This document shows positions 42,820 to 51,554 of a stretch of 64,000 nt of DNA, one piece after another. Each line of letters opens with the position of its first letter. The first letter of the stretch is position 1. The stretch lies in contig NZ_ATDL01000014.1 in assembly GCF_000416985.1 (NCBI RefSeq), positions 186,001-250,000 of the forward strand, read 5' to 3'. Under the pieces are notes generated by a model. It searched no databases. It was not told where the DNA came from and saw only the letters and a program-made list of their open reading frames with translations. Made by a program: the position numbers and the translations under genes. This DNA is from Sphingobacterium paucimobilis HER1398. Lineage in GTDB: Bacteria > Bacteroidota > Bacteroidia > Sphingobacteriales > Sphingobacteriaceae.

Positions 42820-44319
42820 ATGATCCTAAGACATACTGCCTCTCTCTTTTTCTTCGTTTTTATACTGTTTAGTCTGTCGTGTGGCGCAAAAGTACCGATG
42901 CTGTCTGATGAACCCGTCATGTCTGATCAGATGAGGCCAACTGTAGCAGGTTCTTCAATTTCGTTGCCACAGATATTTATGGATGGAATGATCCTCCAAC
43001 AACAAAGCGAGGTAAAAATATGGGGGAAGGGAAGTCCTGGAAAAACGCTTGTTGTAGAGACTGGATGGGATAATGGAAGGTACAGCGTTACTGTCGGTGC
43101 CGATAGCTTATGGAAGGTGTTGGTGTCGACGCCAGAAGCCTCATTCGACAGCTACGTCGTGAGGGTGAAGGAGGGCGACAACGAGGTTGTCCTAAACGAT
43201 GTTCTGATAGGTGAGGTATGGCTATGCAGTGGACAGTCCAATATGCACATGCCTATGAAAGGATACTTTAACCAACCCGTTAATGGTTCTTTGGACGACA
43301 TTGTTGCATCAAAGAATAATTTTCTACGCTTCTTTAACGTCAAACAAAACAGCTCGATATTACCACAGTTTCAATGTGAAGGCATGTGGAAAAGTGCATC
43401 TGTTGAAACCACCCCAAATTTTTCTGCGACGGCGTATTACTTCGGGCGTCTATTGCAAAAAACACTCGGCGTCCCTGTCGGACTAATCCACGCCAGTTGG
43501 GGAGGGTCAAAAATCGAAGCCTGGATGTCGAAAGAGTCGTTGGAAGCATTTCCAGAAGTTTCCATTCCCACCGAAGAGCCTGAAAAAAAAGTAGCCCCGC
43601 TCCGAGCTACAGTAATGTACAACGGAATGATCCAACCTGTCGCCGGATATGCGATAAAAGGCGTTATATGGTATCAGGGCGAAGCAAGTGCAAACCAGAA
43701 GGAGTATCAAAAGTACCCGGCGCTTTTCAAAGCTATGCATGCAGACTGGACAGAGAAATGGGGCGCAAAGTCACACTTCCCTATCTACTTTTGCCAGATT
43801 ACACCGTATGCCCATTACACCTTAAAATTAGGTCATTTCATGCGGGAGGCACAACTAAAAATTGCACAAAGCCAACCTAATACGGCAATGGCCGTATTGA
43901 TGGACGTGGGCGAGGAAGATATCTTGCATTGCGCCAATAAGAAAGTTCCGGGTGAGCGACTGGCTTATATAGCGCTGGCCAAACTGTACGGGTTTGATAA
44001 ATTATCGTACAGGAGTCCCGAATTTAGGTCAATTAATACGCTGGACCAAAAGATGATCGTCAGATTTAATCATGCAAGTGACGGGCTGAACTCTTTTGGA
44101 CGAGAATTAACGGGCTTTGAAATCGCAGGCGCTGATCGGATTTTCTATCCTGCCAAGGCAGAAATCGTTCTAAATACGGTCGAACTTTCTTCTTCTTCCG
44201 TGAGTGATCCGATAGCGGTTCGGTATGCGTTTGATAATTATGCTGAGCCTTCGTTATTTGGCATTAATGGATTGCCGGTATCGTCCTTCAGAAGTGATGA
44301 CTGGGATGATATCCAATAG
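42820..44319 (+). CDS. Sialate O-acetylesterase-like lipoprotein (SGNH/SASA family)
   Basis: A 499-residue lipoprotein (FSLSCGAK). The N-terminal beta domain (LPQIFMDGMILQQQSEVKIWGKG) and the hydrolase core are those of the Bacteroidota sialate O-acetylesterase family (DUF303). GQSNM places the nucleophile Ser at residue 140, GLIHASWGGSKIEAWMS is the second block, IWYQGEAS the third, and EDILHCANKKVPGERLAYIAL supplies the catalytic His at residue 370. The motif has ILH where most have DIHP, so the Asp position is changed. It probably deacetylates O-acetyl sugars on the glycan taken up by this locus. It shares its lipoprotein N-terminus with the following gene. Confidence 0.88.
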   Translation: MILRHTASLFFFVFILFSLSCGAKVPMLSDEPVMSDQMRPTVAGSSISLPQIFMDGMILQQQSEVKIWGKGSPGKTLVVETGWDNGRYSVTVGADSLWKVLVSTPEASFDSYVVRVKEGDNEVVLNDVLIGEVWLCSGQSNMHMPMKGYFNQPVNGSLDDIVASKNNFLRFFNVKQNSSILPQFQCEGMWKSASVETTPNFSATAYYFGRLLQKTLGVPVGLIHASWGGSKIEAWMSKESLEAFPEVSIPTEEPEKKVAPLRATVMYNGMIQPVAGYAIKGVIWYQGEASANQKEYQKYPALFKAMHADWTEKWGAKSHFPIYFCQITPYAHYTLKLGHFMREAQLKIAQSQPNTAMAVLMDVGEEDILHCANKKVPGERLAYIALAKLYGFDKLSYRSPEFRSINTLDQKMIVRFNHASDGLNSFGRELTGFEIAGADRIFYPAKAEIVLNTVELSSSSVSDPIAVRYAFDNYAEPSLFGINGLPVSSFRSDDWDDIQ

Positions 44320-44377
44320 CCGATATTGGATTGTCCATACATGCAATAAAACAGAGTACCACCTACAAAAAAGTGCT

Positions 44378-45382
44378 ATGAATATTAGAAACATCATGAG
44401 AAATATCTTCAGCAAGACAAAATATACCTATGGGATCGTTTTTCTTTCTTTCACACTATTTACTTTTTCCTGTGGCGCGAAGCCTATAGTGCTCGATAAC
44501 GAAATCATCTCGCCAAATCAAGATACACGAATGCCCCCACCTGTAGCGATAGGGGAATTAAACAAGAACGCACGGTCGATCAATATTTATATGAATAATG
44601 GGATTGAATTGACTTTCAGACGGGCAGAAAAGGATTATATCCCGGATAAGACAAGCTTCTATGATATTTGGCAACTCTGGGAAGCTTTCGGAAGCAAGGA
44701 AGACGGTAGCAGGGACATTCGCATAGTCCGATCAGGCGAATGGGAGACCGCAATTAAAATCAACGATGATTTTGTAGGCGGGGTGAATCACGGCTTTGAG
44801 CGAAAGACTTCGGTTCAATTTCTTTTGGACGGTCAGCCCATTGCCGAAGAGGAGGATATTGTGCGTCGGCCTTTCCATAGCTTTTATGTTCTACAGGAAA
44901 CTGATCTATATGCATACAACAGTACGGATGAAAAGATTGCTCGGATCATGAAACAGTGGGACTTTAAAGAAGGAGGTACTATAGAGCTTCGTCAGACGGT
45001 AAAATGGCTCAGTCCACAGTCTTTGCGCAATACGTATTTGGCCATGCTACCTGTCTCCAGAGATGAAAACGGTATAAATATCACCTCTAAAGCGGAGAGA
45101 GATGATATCAGGAAAGTCTTCGATGTGTCACAGGCTGGGCATAAAAATCCACTAGGGCCAGGGGGAAAGAATAGTGCTTCAACTTCACTGACACTATGGG
45201 GAGATACATATAAGCTCCGGGTCAGCATCGATCGGGAAGATATTCTGGCAAACAGTAGTTTATGGTTGTCAAACTCAAATATTTACAACAAAATTTATTT
45301 CGATTATACCGGCAGACACGAAGTAAAAAAGGATGAAGTATTCGATATATTGGTTCGTTTTGAGCTAGGCAAAACAGATTGA
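44378..45382 (+). CDS. Lipoprotein of unknown function in locus 2
   Basis: A 334-residue lipoprotein (FTFSCGAKP). The start is set at the ATG at 44378, giving a normal lipoprotein signal preceded by a basic stretch. The mature N-terminus, CGAKPIVLDNEIIS, parallels CGAKVPMLSDEPVMS of the preceding esterase, as if both received the same export leader. The rest has many beta-strand-like and aromatic residues (SINIYMNNGIELTF, SFYDIWQLWEAFG, GGVNHGFERKTSVQFLLDG, WDFKEGGTIELRQTVKWLS) and no motif I recognise. It may be a glycan-binding or lyase-related protein, but nothing supports a specific function. Confidence 0.7.
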   Translation: MNIRNIMRNIFSKTKYTYGIVFLSFTLFTFSCGAKPIVLDNEIISPNQDTRMPPPVAIGELNKNARSINIYMNNGIELTFRRAEKDYIPDKTSFYDIWQLWEAFGSKEDGSRDIRIVRSGEWETAIKINDDFVGGVNHGFERKTSVQFLLDGQPIAEEEDIVRRPFHSFYVLQETDLYAYNSTDEKIARIMKQWDFKEGGTIELRQTVKWLSPQSLRNTYLAMLPVSRDENGINITSKAERDDIRKVFDVSQAGHKNPLGPGGKNSASTSLTLWGDTYKLRVSIDREDILANSSLWLSNSNIYNKIYFDYTGRHEVKKDEVFDILVRFELGKTD

Positions 45383-45384
45383 AT

Positions 45385-45420
45385 TCGGTCAATATGGACC
45401 GATGAGAAAGGAGTCTCATC
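45385..45420 (+). repeat. Two adjacent small hairpins after the 44378 gene
   Basis: TCGGTC/GACCGA (45385-45390 and 45397-45402) and GATGAGA/TCTCATC (45401-45407 and 45414-45420) share two bases and lie right after the stop codon. There is no T-run, so processing or stability signals are as likely as termination. The rest of the 209-base gap to 45592 looks AT-rich and empty. Confidence 0.4.
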
Positions 45421-45591
45421 GAATAGTTGTCCGATTACGGTATCCGTCCTGCCAAGTACGTATTTATTTATCGTGTAAAGATTATACGGCACGAATGCTC
45501 CAATATTATTCGAACAAGAGGGACTGCTAGCTAAAGATAGGGAAGTGATAGTCAAAAAAGAAAAGCTATTGATAATTATAATTTTATAACC

Positions 45592-46857
45592 ATGTTTTAT
45601 TGCCATTTTAAATTTATTTATTTTTTATTCTTGTTTAGTCTTGTTTCGTGTGGGAAAGAAGCTGTTGTTCCCGCCAAATCAGAACCTCCCGTGTCTGTGA
45701 GGGAAGATATTGACGAAGAACAGGAAGAGACAATCATATTGTATGTTGCGCCTGATGGAATTGGGAAAAGCGACGGATCATCGGAGCACGATGCAGCTTA
45801 TTTTGCAGATAAGACTTTTTGGACTCAGGTTCAGAACAGCTTAGCGCAGTCTGAAGTTGAAGTAAAGTTTCTTGTAGGAAACTATGTACGGGCTTACACT
45901 CATGATCCGTTTGTTTTTAAGCAAATGGGTAATAAGGATAACCGTTTAATACTAAGAGGAAGCGAGGGAGTTGAGTTTAGGTTACCTCAAACAGGGGGAG
46001 TGGCCAATTATATTATGGATTTTCAAGGATCTCAAAATATAACAATTGATAATATGCACTTTAGTGGGGACGGTGCTATACAGTATGTGATGAGATTTAC
46101 AAGATCTGGAACTGTTCCTACGACTAATATCCTTGTGGAAAATTGCTCGTGGATAGGGATGTCTGGTGTACAGTATGGAGCATCAGGCTGTCATTATGAA
46201 ACAACAAGTCATATTACTTATAAGAACTGTACATTTAAACAAATTGGATCTACGACAAGTGCCCATATGATTTACAACGCCTATGGAGCTACCCATATTC
46301 ATATTATAAACAGCCATTTTGAAGATTGTGCAGGTGACTATATCCGTTATAGAGATCAGAGTGACTATGGATTGGTAAAGGGATCGACTTTTATTCGTAA
46401 TAAAAAGATTGCCAACTTGGATTTTATATGGCTTCCCGCCTTTATAGCACTACCGGTATTTAACGACATAGATCCGGGAGATGAATTCTTTACTAACAAT
46501 ATTGCAGTTGTAGATAACAAGTTTGTTGATAATGCTGTTAGTAAAACAGATAAAGTCGTTTCTTTTCACCATTCTGGGTTTTCTCCTGATGGCAGGAAGT
46601 ATCTGCTAACCGCAGCAGAAGGAGCTGTTTTGAAGGAAGGTCCAGATTTCGATAAACGGGAATTATTGATTAACAACTTCGGTATTGATCCAAGTAAGGT
46701 TAGAATACATGGCAATACCTATCCTCCGAACACCACAAACGTTGTTATATTACAGACTGTTGCCAATTACGGGGCTGTGGATCTAGGTTTTAGAGGTTTC
46801 GGAAATATAGCAAGTTTAATAAACACCAGTTCAGTACCGTTTTCTTGGGAAAAATAA
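45592..46857 (+). CDS. Right-handed beta-helix lipoprotein, polysaccharide-lyase-like
   Basis: A 421-residue lipoprotein (LVSCGKE near residue 20, followed by an acidic spacer DEEQEE). From residue 55 the sequence repeats the short strand-turn units of a parallel beta-helix: NRLILRGSEGVEFRL, NITIDNMHFSGDG, NILVENCSWIGMSG, HITYKNCTFKQIGS, HIHIINSHFEDCAGDYIRYRD and IAVVDNKFVDNAV. This resembles pectate lyase and chondroitinase B-type folds. The segment GDYIRYRDQ has basic residues that could be catalytic or substrate-binding. It may be a lyase for an acidic polysaccharide or an isomerase-like epimerase; activity is not proven by any motif I can name. Confidence 0.75.
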   Translation: MFYCHFKFIYFLFLFSLVSCGKEAVVPAKSEPPVSVREDIDEEQEETIILYVAPDGIGKSDGSSEHDAAYFADKTFWTQVQNSLAQSEVEVKFLVGNYVRAYTHDPFVFKQMGNKDNRLILRGSEGVEFRLPQTGGVANYIMDFQGSQNITIDNMHFSGDGAIQYVMRFTRSGTVPTTNILVENCSWIGMSGVQYGASGCHYETTSHITYKNCTFKQIGSTTSAHMIYNAYGATHIHIINSHFEDCAGDYIRYRDQSDYGLVKGSTFIRNKKIANLDFIWLPAFIALPVFNDIDPGDEFFTNNIAVVDNKFVDNAVSKTDKVVSFHHSGFSPDGRKYLLTAAEGAVLKEGPDFDKRELLINNFGIDPSKVRIHGNTYPPNTTNVVILQTVANYGAVDLGFRGFGNIASLINTSSVPFSWEK

Positions 46858-46874
46858 TTTAGACTTATTGTAAT

Positions 46875-47564
46875 ATGAAGACGTTTTGTTTTGGAATGGT
46901 TCTGTCGATTTTTGCCGTATCCTTTTTATCCGCACAAACCCCAGGGGCCGGCAACATTCTCTATGTCAAAAAAGGCAGTAGCGGAAATGGTACTTCGTGG
47001 GAAGATGCTTTGGGGGAGCTTTCAGAGGCTTTATCCTGGGCTTCGGGGTGGGATCCGGCAAATGAGGGCATGCTCCGTATTTGGGTAGCAAAAGGGAAAT
47101 ACCTGCCGACCTCGGATGAAACAGATCGAAATGCTTCTTTCCAATTGGTAAATGGTGTACACGTTTATGGCGGTTTTTTAGGAGATAGAGGTACAGAAGG
47201 CGACCTTTACACACGTGATTGGGAAAAAAATGAGACTATTCTATCCGGGGATATCGATCGGAATGATAAAGCACAAGTTATTAATGATCCTAATACACAA
47301 ATTATAGGGAAAAATAGTTATGCAGTCGTCAATGGCTCGCATGCTGAAGGTCGGGCGGTACTTGATGGCTTTATCATTACGGGAGGCCATGTAGATGAAA
47401 ATAGTAAAATGAAATGTGGGGGAGGTATATACAATTCTAATGGCAAGCCTACATTAAGAAATTTGATTGTTACCGGAAATATCTCGCTACAAGGAGATAG
47501 TATATGTAATGTAGATAGTGGTTCCCCCGAGTTGACAAATGTAAAAATAGTTAATAATCGATAG
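46875..47564 (+). CDS. Truncated beta-helix surface protein, partner of the next gene
   Basis: A 229-residue protein with a signal peptide (MVLSIFAVSFLSA). It is highly similar to the N-terminal part of the following protein: NILYVKKGSSGNGTSWEDALGELSEALSW against NILFVKQGSAGDGSSWANALDELSEALSW. It stops after the beta-helix repeats (TNVKIVNNR) without the linker, MBG-like domain or sorting domain present in the neighbour. It therefore lacks an evident anchor or type IX signal. It may be a shortened duplicate that is being lost, or a soluble helper. No frameshifted remains of a C-terminal domain were found after the stop. Confidence 0.75.
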   Translation: MKTFCFGMVLSIFAVSFLSAQTPGAGNILYVKKGSSGNGTSWEDALGELSEALSWASGWDPANEGMLRIWVAKGKYLPTSDETDRNASFQLVNGVHVYGGFLGDRGTEGDLYTRDWEKNETILSGDIDRNDKAQVINDPNTQIIGKNSYAVVNGSHAEGRAVLDGFIITGGHVDENSKMKCGGGIYNSNGKPTLRNLIVTGNISLQGDSICNVDSGSPELTNVKIVNNR

Positions 47565-47690
47565 TGTGACTGGGAGAGTACAAGACTTAGACCAATCGAT
47601 ATCTTTCTAGGTTAAAAACTGGATTTGTATCAAGTAAGCGAACAATCATTAAAGAACATGGGAGCTATTTATTTAATCATTTACAGGTCA

Positions 47691-49337
47691 ATGGGGCGGT
47701 TCGAAAATAGAGGCAACAAAATTACCTGTTTTTTTATATCACCAACCTATTTGTTAGCGTTAGCTTTTTCCTGTTTATATAACGCGTCTCTTTCGGCACA
47801 GACACCCTCGTCGGATAATATCCTTTTTGTCAAACAGGGGAGTGCAGGAGATGGATCTTCATGGGCAAATGCGCTCGATGAATTATCTGAAGCTTTGTCT
47901 TGGGCAAATCATAATTGGGATGCTGATAGTAATGGTCCCCTGCAGATTTGGGTAGCAACTGGCAAGTACTTGCCCACAAACAGCGCAACTGACCGAAATG
48001 CAGCCTTTCAGCTAGCAAACGGGATAAAAGTCTACGGAGGTTTTTTGGGTACTGAAGGTGCTTTCACCGAACGGGATCGAACGAAGTATATGACCATTCT
48101 CTCTGGAGATATCGATGGCAACGACGAAGCAACGGTCATTACGGATACAGAAAAAGAGATAAAAGGTAACAATAGTTATACAGTAGTGAATGGTTCGGGG
48201 ACTGACTGTACAGCTGTTCTGGACGGTTTTATCATTACTGCAGGTAGTGCCAACGACAATACAAAAGAAAGTTTAGCCTCATGTAATAGCGGAGGAGGTA
48301 TCTATCTCTATCAAGGGAATCCAACATTGGCAAACCTTGTTATAATGGGCAATCAGGCTGTGTTTGGTGGCGGTATTTATAATCGGGAGAGTTCGCCAAG
48401 TTTAACGGGTGTTAATATCAGCAATAATAAAGCGCTAAGTGGTGATGGGGATGGAATATTCAATGAAAGCAATAGCCAGCCTGACTTAACCAACGTAGTG
48501 ATTATTGGGGGGTGGGAGAATGGTGTAGGGGATTACTCGATTACCATGAGTAATGGCGATATTGTCCCTATCTTGACTATAGTTGCCCATTCTGACCAGA
48601 GCAAAGTGTACAGTGGTGATGATCCGATCTTGACTTATACGGCAAGCGGATTTCTCCATGGAGACGGTAATTCGCTCCTGTCAGGATCATTGTCCAGGGA
48701 AATAGGGGAAGATGTAGGGAAGTATCTTATAAACCAAGGGACGCTTTCAGCTACCAATTATATCTCGTCCTTCGTGAGCGCAGACTTTTTCATTGTAAAG
48801 TCTCCGCAAGAGATTGCTTTTACATCACCCAAAGAGCTGTTGCTCAGTACAAGAATACAACAGTTGACCGCATCAGCAAGCAGTGGGCTACCCGTTACAC
48901 TCCAATTAGACCATACCTCCATAGCATCTTTGGCGGAAAAAACGCTTCACATGTACAAGACAGGAACCATTACTGTCACTGCTTTACAGAACGGCAATAA
49001 TAACTATGAGGAAGCAGAGTTAGTAAGCATATCGATACGCATTGTCGATCCCGTTCCCGAAAATATTCCATTACGAGTGTGCAAAGTTTTATCTCCAAAT
49101 GGGGATGGTATTAATGACTTTTTGGTTATTGAAGGAATAGAGAGATATCGCGACAACAAGCTAATCGTTTTTGATCAAGGCGGTAATATCCTTGCAAATA
49201 TCGAAGGATACAATAATGGAACCAAGGTATTTGACGGGAAAGGTTTGAGTAATGATACATACTTCTATTATTTGGATGTAACAATAGATGGTAAACAGAG
49301 AAGACTAAAAGGCTTCTTTGAGTTGAGAAACTACTAG
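47691..49337 (+). CDS. Surface beta-helix protein with MBG-like domain and type IX sorting domain
   Basis: A 548-residue protein taken from the ATG at 47691; earlier starts at 47658 and 47625 exist, but the N-terminal hydrophobic core FISPTYLLALAFSCLYNASLSA is the signal. It has a beta-helix region like the previous gene (about residues 35-260), then an MBG-type repeat (KVYSGDDPILTYTASGFLHGDG, LSATNYISSFVSADFFIV), a further immunoglobulin-like stretch (QQLTASASSGLPVTLQLD), and a C-terminal gliding-motility CHU_C-like domain (VCKVLSPNGDGINDFLVI and DGKGLSNDTYFYYLDVT). That last domain is a type IX secretion and cell-surface attachment signal. It probably binds or cleaves a polysaccharide at the cell surface. 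Confidence 0.85.
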   Translation: MGRFENRGNKITCFFISPTYLLALAFSCLYNASLSAQTPSSDNILFVKQGSAGDGSSWANALDELSEALSWANHNWDADSNGPLQIWVATGKYLPTNSATDRNAAFQLANGIKVYGGFLGTEGAFTERDRTKYMTILSGDIDGNDEATVITDTEKEIKGNNSYTVVNGSGTDCTAVLDGFIITAGSANDNTKESLASCNSGGGIYLYQGNPTLANLVIMGNQAVFGGGIYNRESSPSLTGVNISNNKALSGDGDGIFNESNSQPDLTNVVIIGGWENGVGDYSITMSNGDIVPILTIVAHSDQSKVYSGDDPILTYTASGFLHGDGNSLLSGSLSREIGEDVGKYLINQGTLSATNYISSFVSADFFIVKSPQEIAFTSPKELLLSTRIQQLTASASSGLPVTLQLDHTSIASLAEKTLHMYKTGTITVTALQNGNNNYEEAELVSISIRIVDPVPENIPLRVCKVLSPNGDGINDFLVIEGIERYRDNKLIVFDQGGNILANIEGYNNGTKVFDGKGLSNDTYFYYLDVTIDGKQRRLKGFFELRNY

Positions 49338-49455
49338 ATAAATATGGCAAGATAAAACAATTCATTACGTAACAATTTGAAAAACAAGTCTTAGCCTGTT
49401 ATTGACATTTTGACCGGCAGATAATTCTGAAAAGATAAAATATTCCAATTTTTTC

Positions 49456-49486
49456 CAAGAGCTGTTCCGTTAAGGAATGGCTCTTG
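49456..49486 (+). terminator. Probable terminator of locus 2
   Basis: CAAGAGCTGTTCC (49456-49468) and GGAATGGCTCTTG (49474-49486) pair over 13 positions with two G-T pairs and a five-base loop, followed by TTTA. Confidence 0.7.
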
Positions 49487-49537
49487 TTTATGGAGGTCAA
49501 GAGGAATAGGTTGCTATTTTATTTTCTATTACTTACA

Positions 49538-49571
49538 TTTGATTCTACTAACCATAGAGATTATAAATTTG
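49538..49571 (+). promoter_or_regulatory. Promoter of the second ECF sigma gene
   Basis: TTTG (49538-49541), 22 bases, then TAAATTTG (49564-49571). The predicted transcription start falls on or within a few bases of the sigma gene's ATG at 49577, so the message may be leaderless. Confidence 0.5.
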
Positions 49572-49576
49572 AAGTA

Positions 49577-50122
49577 ATGGACAGAACCTTTACAGAATCG
49601 CGCATTAAAGCACTTTTTGTACAGTATTATGTTGTGCTTGTAGAGTATGCAACGCACCTAATAGACTGTAGGGAGACCGCTTTAGATATTGTTCAGGATG
49701 TCTTTCTCAAATTGTTAGAAAGAGAAAAAGACCTGCCAGAGCAGGAAAGGCAACTTAAGAGCTATTTGTATACCGCTGTAAAGAATGCTTCCTTAAACCA
49801 TATAAGACACTTGAAAGTGGTGAATGGTCATCATAAACAAAGTGAATGGGAAGAAGAGTCAGACATACGACTTTTGGATGCGCTAATCTATGCGGAGACA
49901 ATTGATAGTTTGTATAGGGCGATAAATAAACTTCCTCAATCCTGCCAAGAAGTCTGTCGCTTGACCTACTTGGAAGGAAAATCCAATGATGAAGCTGCAG
50001 AACTGTGCGGGGTGTCTGTGAATACCATAAAAACTCAAAAAAGACGCTCCGTAGAATTGTTGCGAGTAAGACTTGAACCCCTGATCAATACCATTAAAAT
50101 TTTGCTTCTCTTTTTCATGTAG
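49577..50122 (+). CDS. ECF-type RNA polymerase sigma factor (locus 3)
   Basis: A 181-residue FecI-like sigma factor. Region 2 reads LVEYATHLIDCRETALDIVQDVFLKLLE and region 4 LPQSCQEVCRLTYLEGKSNDEAAELCGVSVNTIKTQKRRSVELLR. The start at 49577 (MDRTFTESRIKALF) matches family starts; an upstream in-frame ATG at 49484 would sit inside the preceding terminator hairpin. It forms a regulatory unit with the FecR-like gene at 50249 and the STN domain of SusC3. It drives or contributes to expression of locus 3. Confidence 0.93.
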   Translation: MDRTFTESRIKALFVQYYVVLVEYATHLIDCRETALDIVQDVFLKLLEREKDLPEQERQLKSYLYTAVKNASLNHIRHLKVVNGHHKQSEWEEESDIRLLDALIYAETIDSLYRAINKLPQSCQEVCRLTYLEGKSNDEAAELCGVSVNTIKTQKRRSVELLRVRLEPLINTIKILLLFFM

Positions 50123-50248
50123 GGGACTATTTTGAACTTTCTTAAAAATATTTTCATTTCTTTTCATCCTTTATGAAGACATGCGTGTCTTAGTAGTAAG
50201 GAGGAGATGAATGAGGAAAATTATAATCATTTTTACTGGAATTAACCA

Positions 50249-51406
50249 ATGGATCAACAACAGATAAGATCAGCTGAACTCGTTGCGAAGTATTTGAAAA
50301 ATACGCTTTCTTCTGAAGAAACGAAGGAACTGGAATTATTATCAGAAAAGTTTCCTCATCTGAAGTCGTGGCTAGAAGATTCGGACCAATCTATGGCTCA
50401 GATTAATAGTAGAATATCCAAATACCCACCTTTGGATTTAGAAAAGGATTGGCAGGACATACTCACCCGAAGGAAATCGGTCCGGAACACTGCAAAAAGT
50501 ATGAGAAAATGGTGGGCAATAGCGGCTTCCATTTTGGCGATTAGTATAGTCGGAGCAGGACTATTTGCTATTAGGTACGATCAGAAATCGTCGATAGAGG
50601 AGAATCATACGGCTGCGATACTTCCTGGGACCGATAATGCGGTACTGACACTCTCCGATGGGGCCAAAATCGTATTGGAAGCAGGAGGTAGCCATACTAT
50701 TGTAGATGGAGACGTTCAATTACAAACTGTCAATGATATGTTGGATTATCGTTCTGTAAAGCATACCGAATCTCAGAGGCATGTTTTACAGGTTCCTTTA
50801 GGAGGGACTTACCATATACAGCTTTCGGACGGTACAAAGATTTGGTTAAATGCAGATTCTGAATTAGACTTTCCTTCATTTTTCACAGGTAATGAACGGA
50901 GAGTGAAAATTCGAGGAGAAGCTTATTTTGAGATTGCTAAAGATGCTTCTAAGCCTTTTAAGGTCGATATACACGGGACTGAAGTGGAGGCATTGGGTAC
51001 GGCATTCAATATCAATACACATTTGTACAGTGGTAAGATAAAGACCATTCTTACTGAAGGAAAGATCAAGGTAACCAATGGTGCCGAATCTAAGATTATT
51101 AACGCCGGTTACGAAACAATAAGCAGTATGTCGGGAATCGAGGTGAAGCAAGCAGATATAGAAGAGGCTTTGGCATGGAAAGAAGGCTATTTTTATTTTA
51201 ATAGCAAAAGAATTAAAGAAGTATTGGAGGATATCGCAAGATGGTACCAATTAGATTTAGATATTCTCACGCCCTTGGCCGATAAGAAATATATGGGAGG
51301 TATTAAAAAGAGCGCATCGATAGATAAAGTGTGCGCCATTTTGAATGACCTGACACCTTACGAAGTGCTGGTTGATAACCGAAAACTGATTATAAAACAG
51401 AAATAA
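50249..51406 (+). CDS. FecR-family anti-sigma factor (locus 3)
   Basis: A 385-residue inner-membrane anti-sigma factor. The first 85 residues are cytoplasmic, a membrane segment covers about 87-107 (WWAIAASILAISIVGAGLF), and the periplasmic part has the FecR core (VPLGGTYHIQLSDGTKIWLNADSELDFP, KIRGEAYFEIAKDASKPFKV) and a C-terminal DUF4974-like stretch (GYFYFNSKRIKEVLEDIARWYQLDL). It has the same domain plan as the locus 2 protein but different periplasmic sequence, as expected if each FecR senses its own SusC. Confidence 0.95.
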   Translation: MDQQQIRSAELVAKYLKNTLSSEETKELELLSEKFPHLKSWLEDSDQSMAQINSRISKYPPLDLEKDWQDILTRRKSVRNTAKSMRKWWAIAASILAISIVGAGLFAIRYDQKSSIEENHTAAILPGTDNAVLTLSDGAKIVLEAGGSHTIVDGDVQLQTVNDMLDYRSVKHTESQRHVLQVPLGGTYHIQLSDGTKIWLNADSELDFPSFFTGNERRVKIRGEAYFEIAKDASKPFKVDIHGTEVEALGTAFNINTHLYSGKIKTILTEGKIKVTNGAESKIINAGYETISSMSGIEVKQADIEEALAWKEGYFYFNSKRIKEVLEDIARWYQLDLDILTPLADKKYMGGIKKSASIDKVCAILNDLTPYEVLVDNRKLIIKQK

Positions 51407-51464
51407 ATCACTAAAAACCTAACGATATGATATAAGAAAGTATGAAATGAGTGTGTCGAAAAAA

Positions 51465-51488
51465 CTGAGGGTAAGGCAATACCCTCAG
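51465..51488 (+). promoter_or_regulatory. Hairpin between fecR and susC3
   Basis: CTGAGGGTA and TACCCTCAG form a nine-pair stem around AGGCAA, about 70 bases before the susC3 start. Locus 2 also has a nine-pair hairpin in the fecR-susC gap. No T-run follows, so a leader or processing element is more likely than a terminator. Confidence 0.4.
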
Positions 51489-51554
51489 TATACAGACAAG
51501 GCTATACTAAATGCGTTAATTATTTAATTATTAAACCTTAATCTATACAAAAGT

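Noticed and set aside
46858-49337. Whether the two beta-helix genes are one gene broken by a frameshift
   Set aside because: Each has its own signal peptide and repeats the same N-terminal block, so they are duplicates, not halves of one gene.
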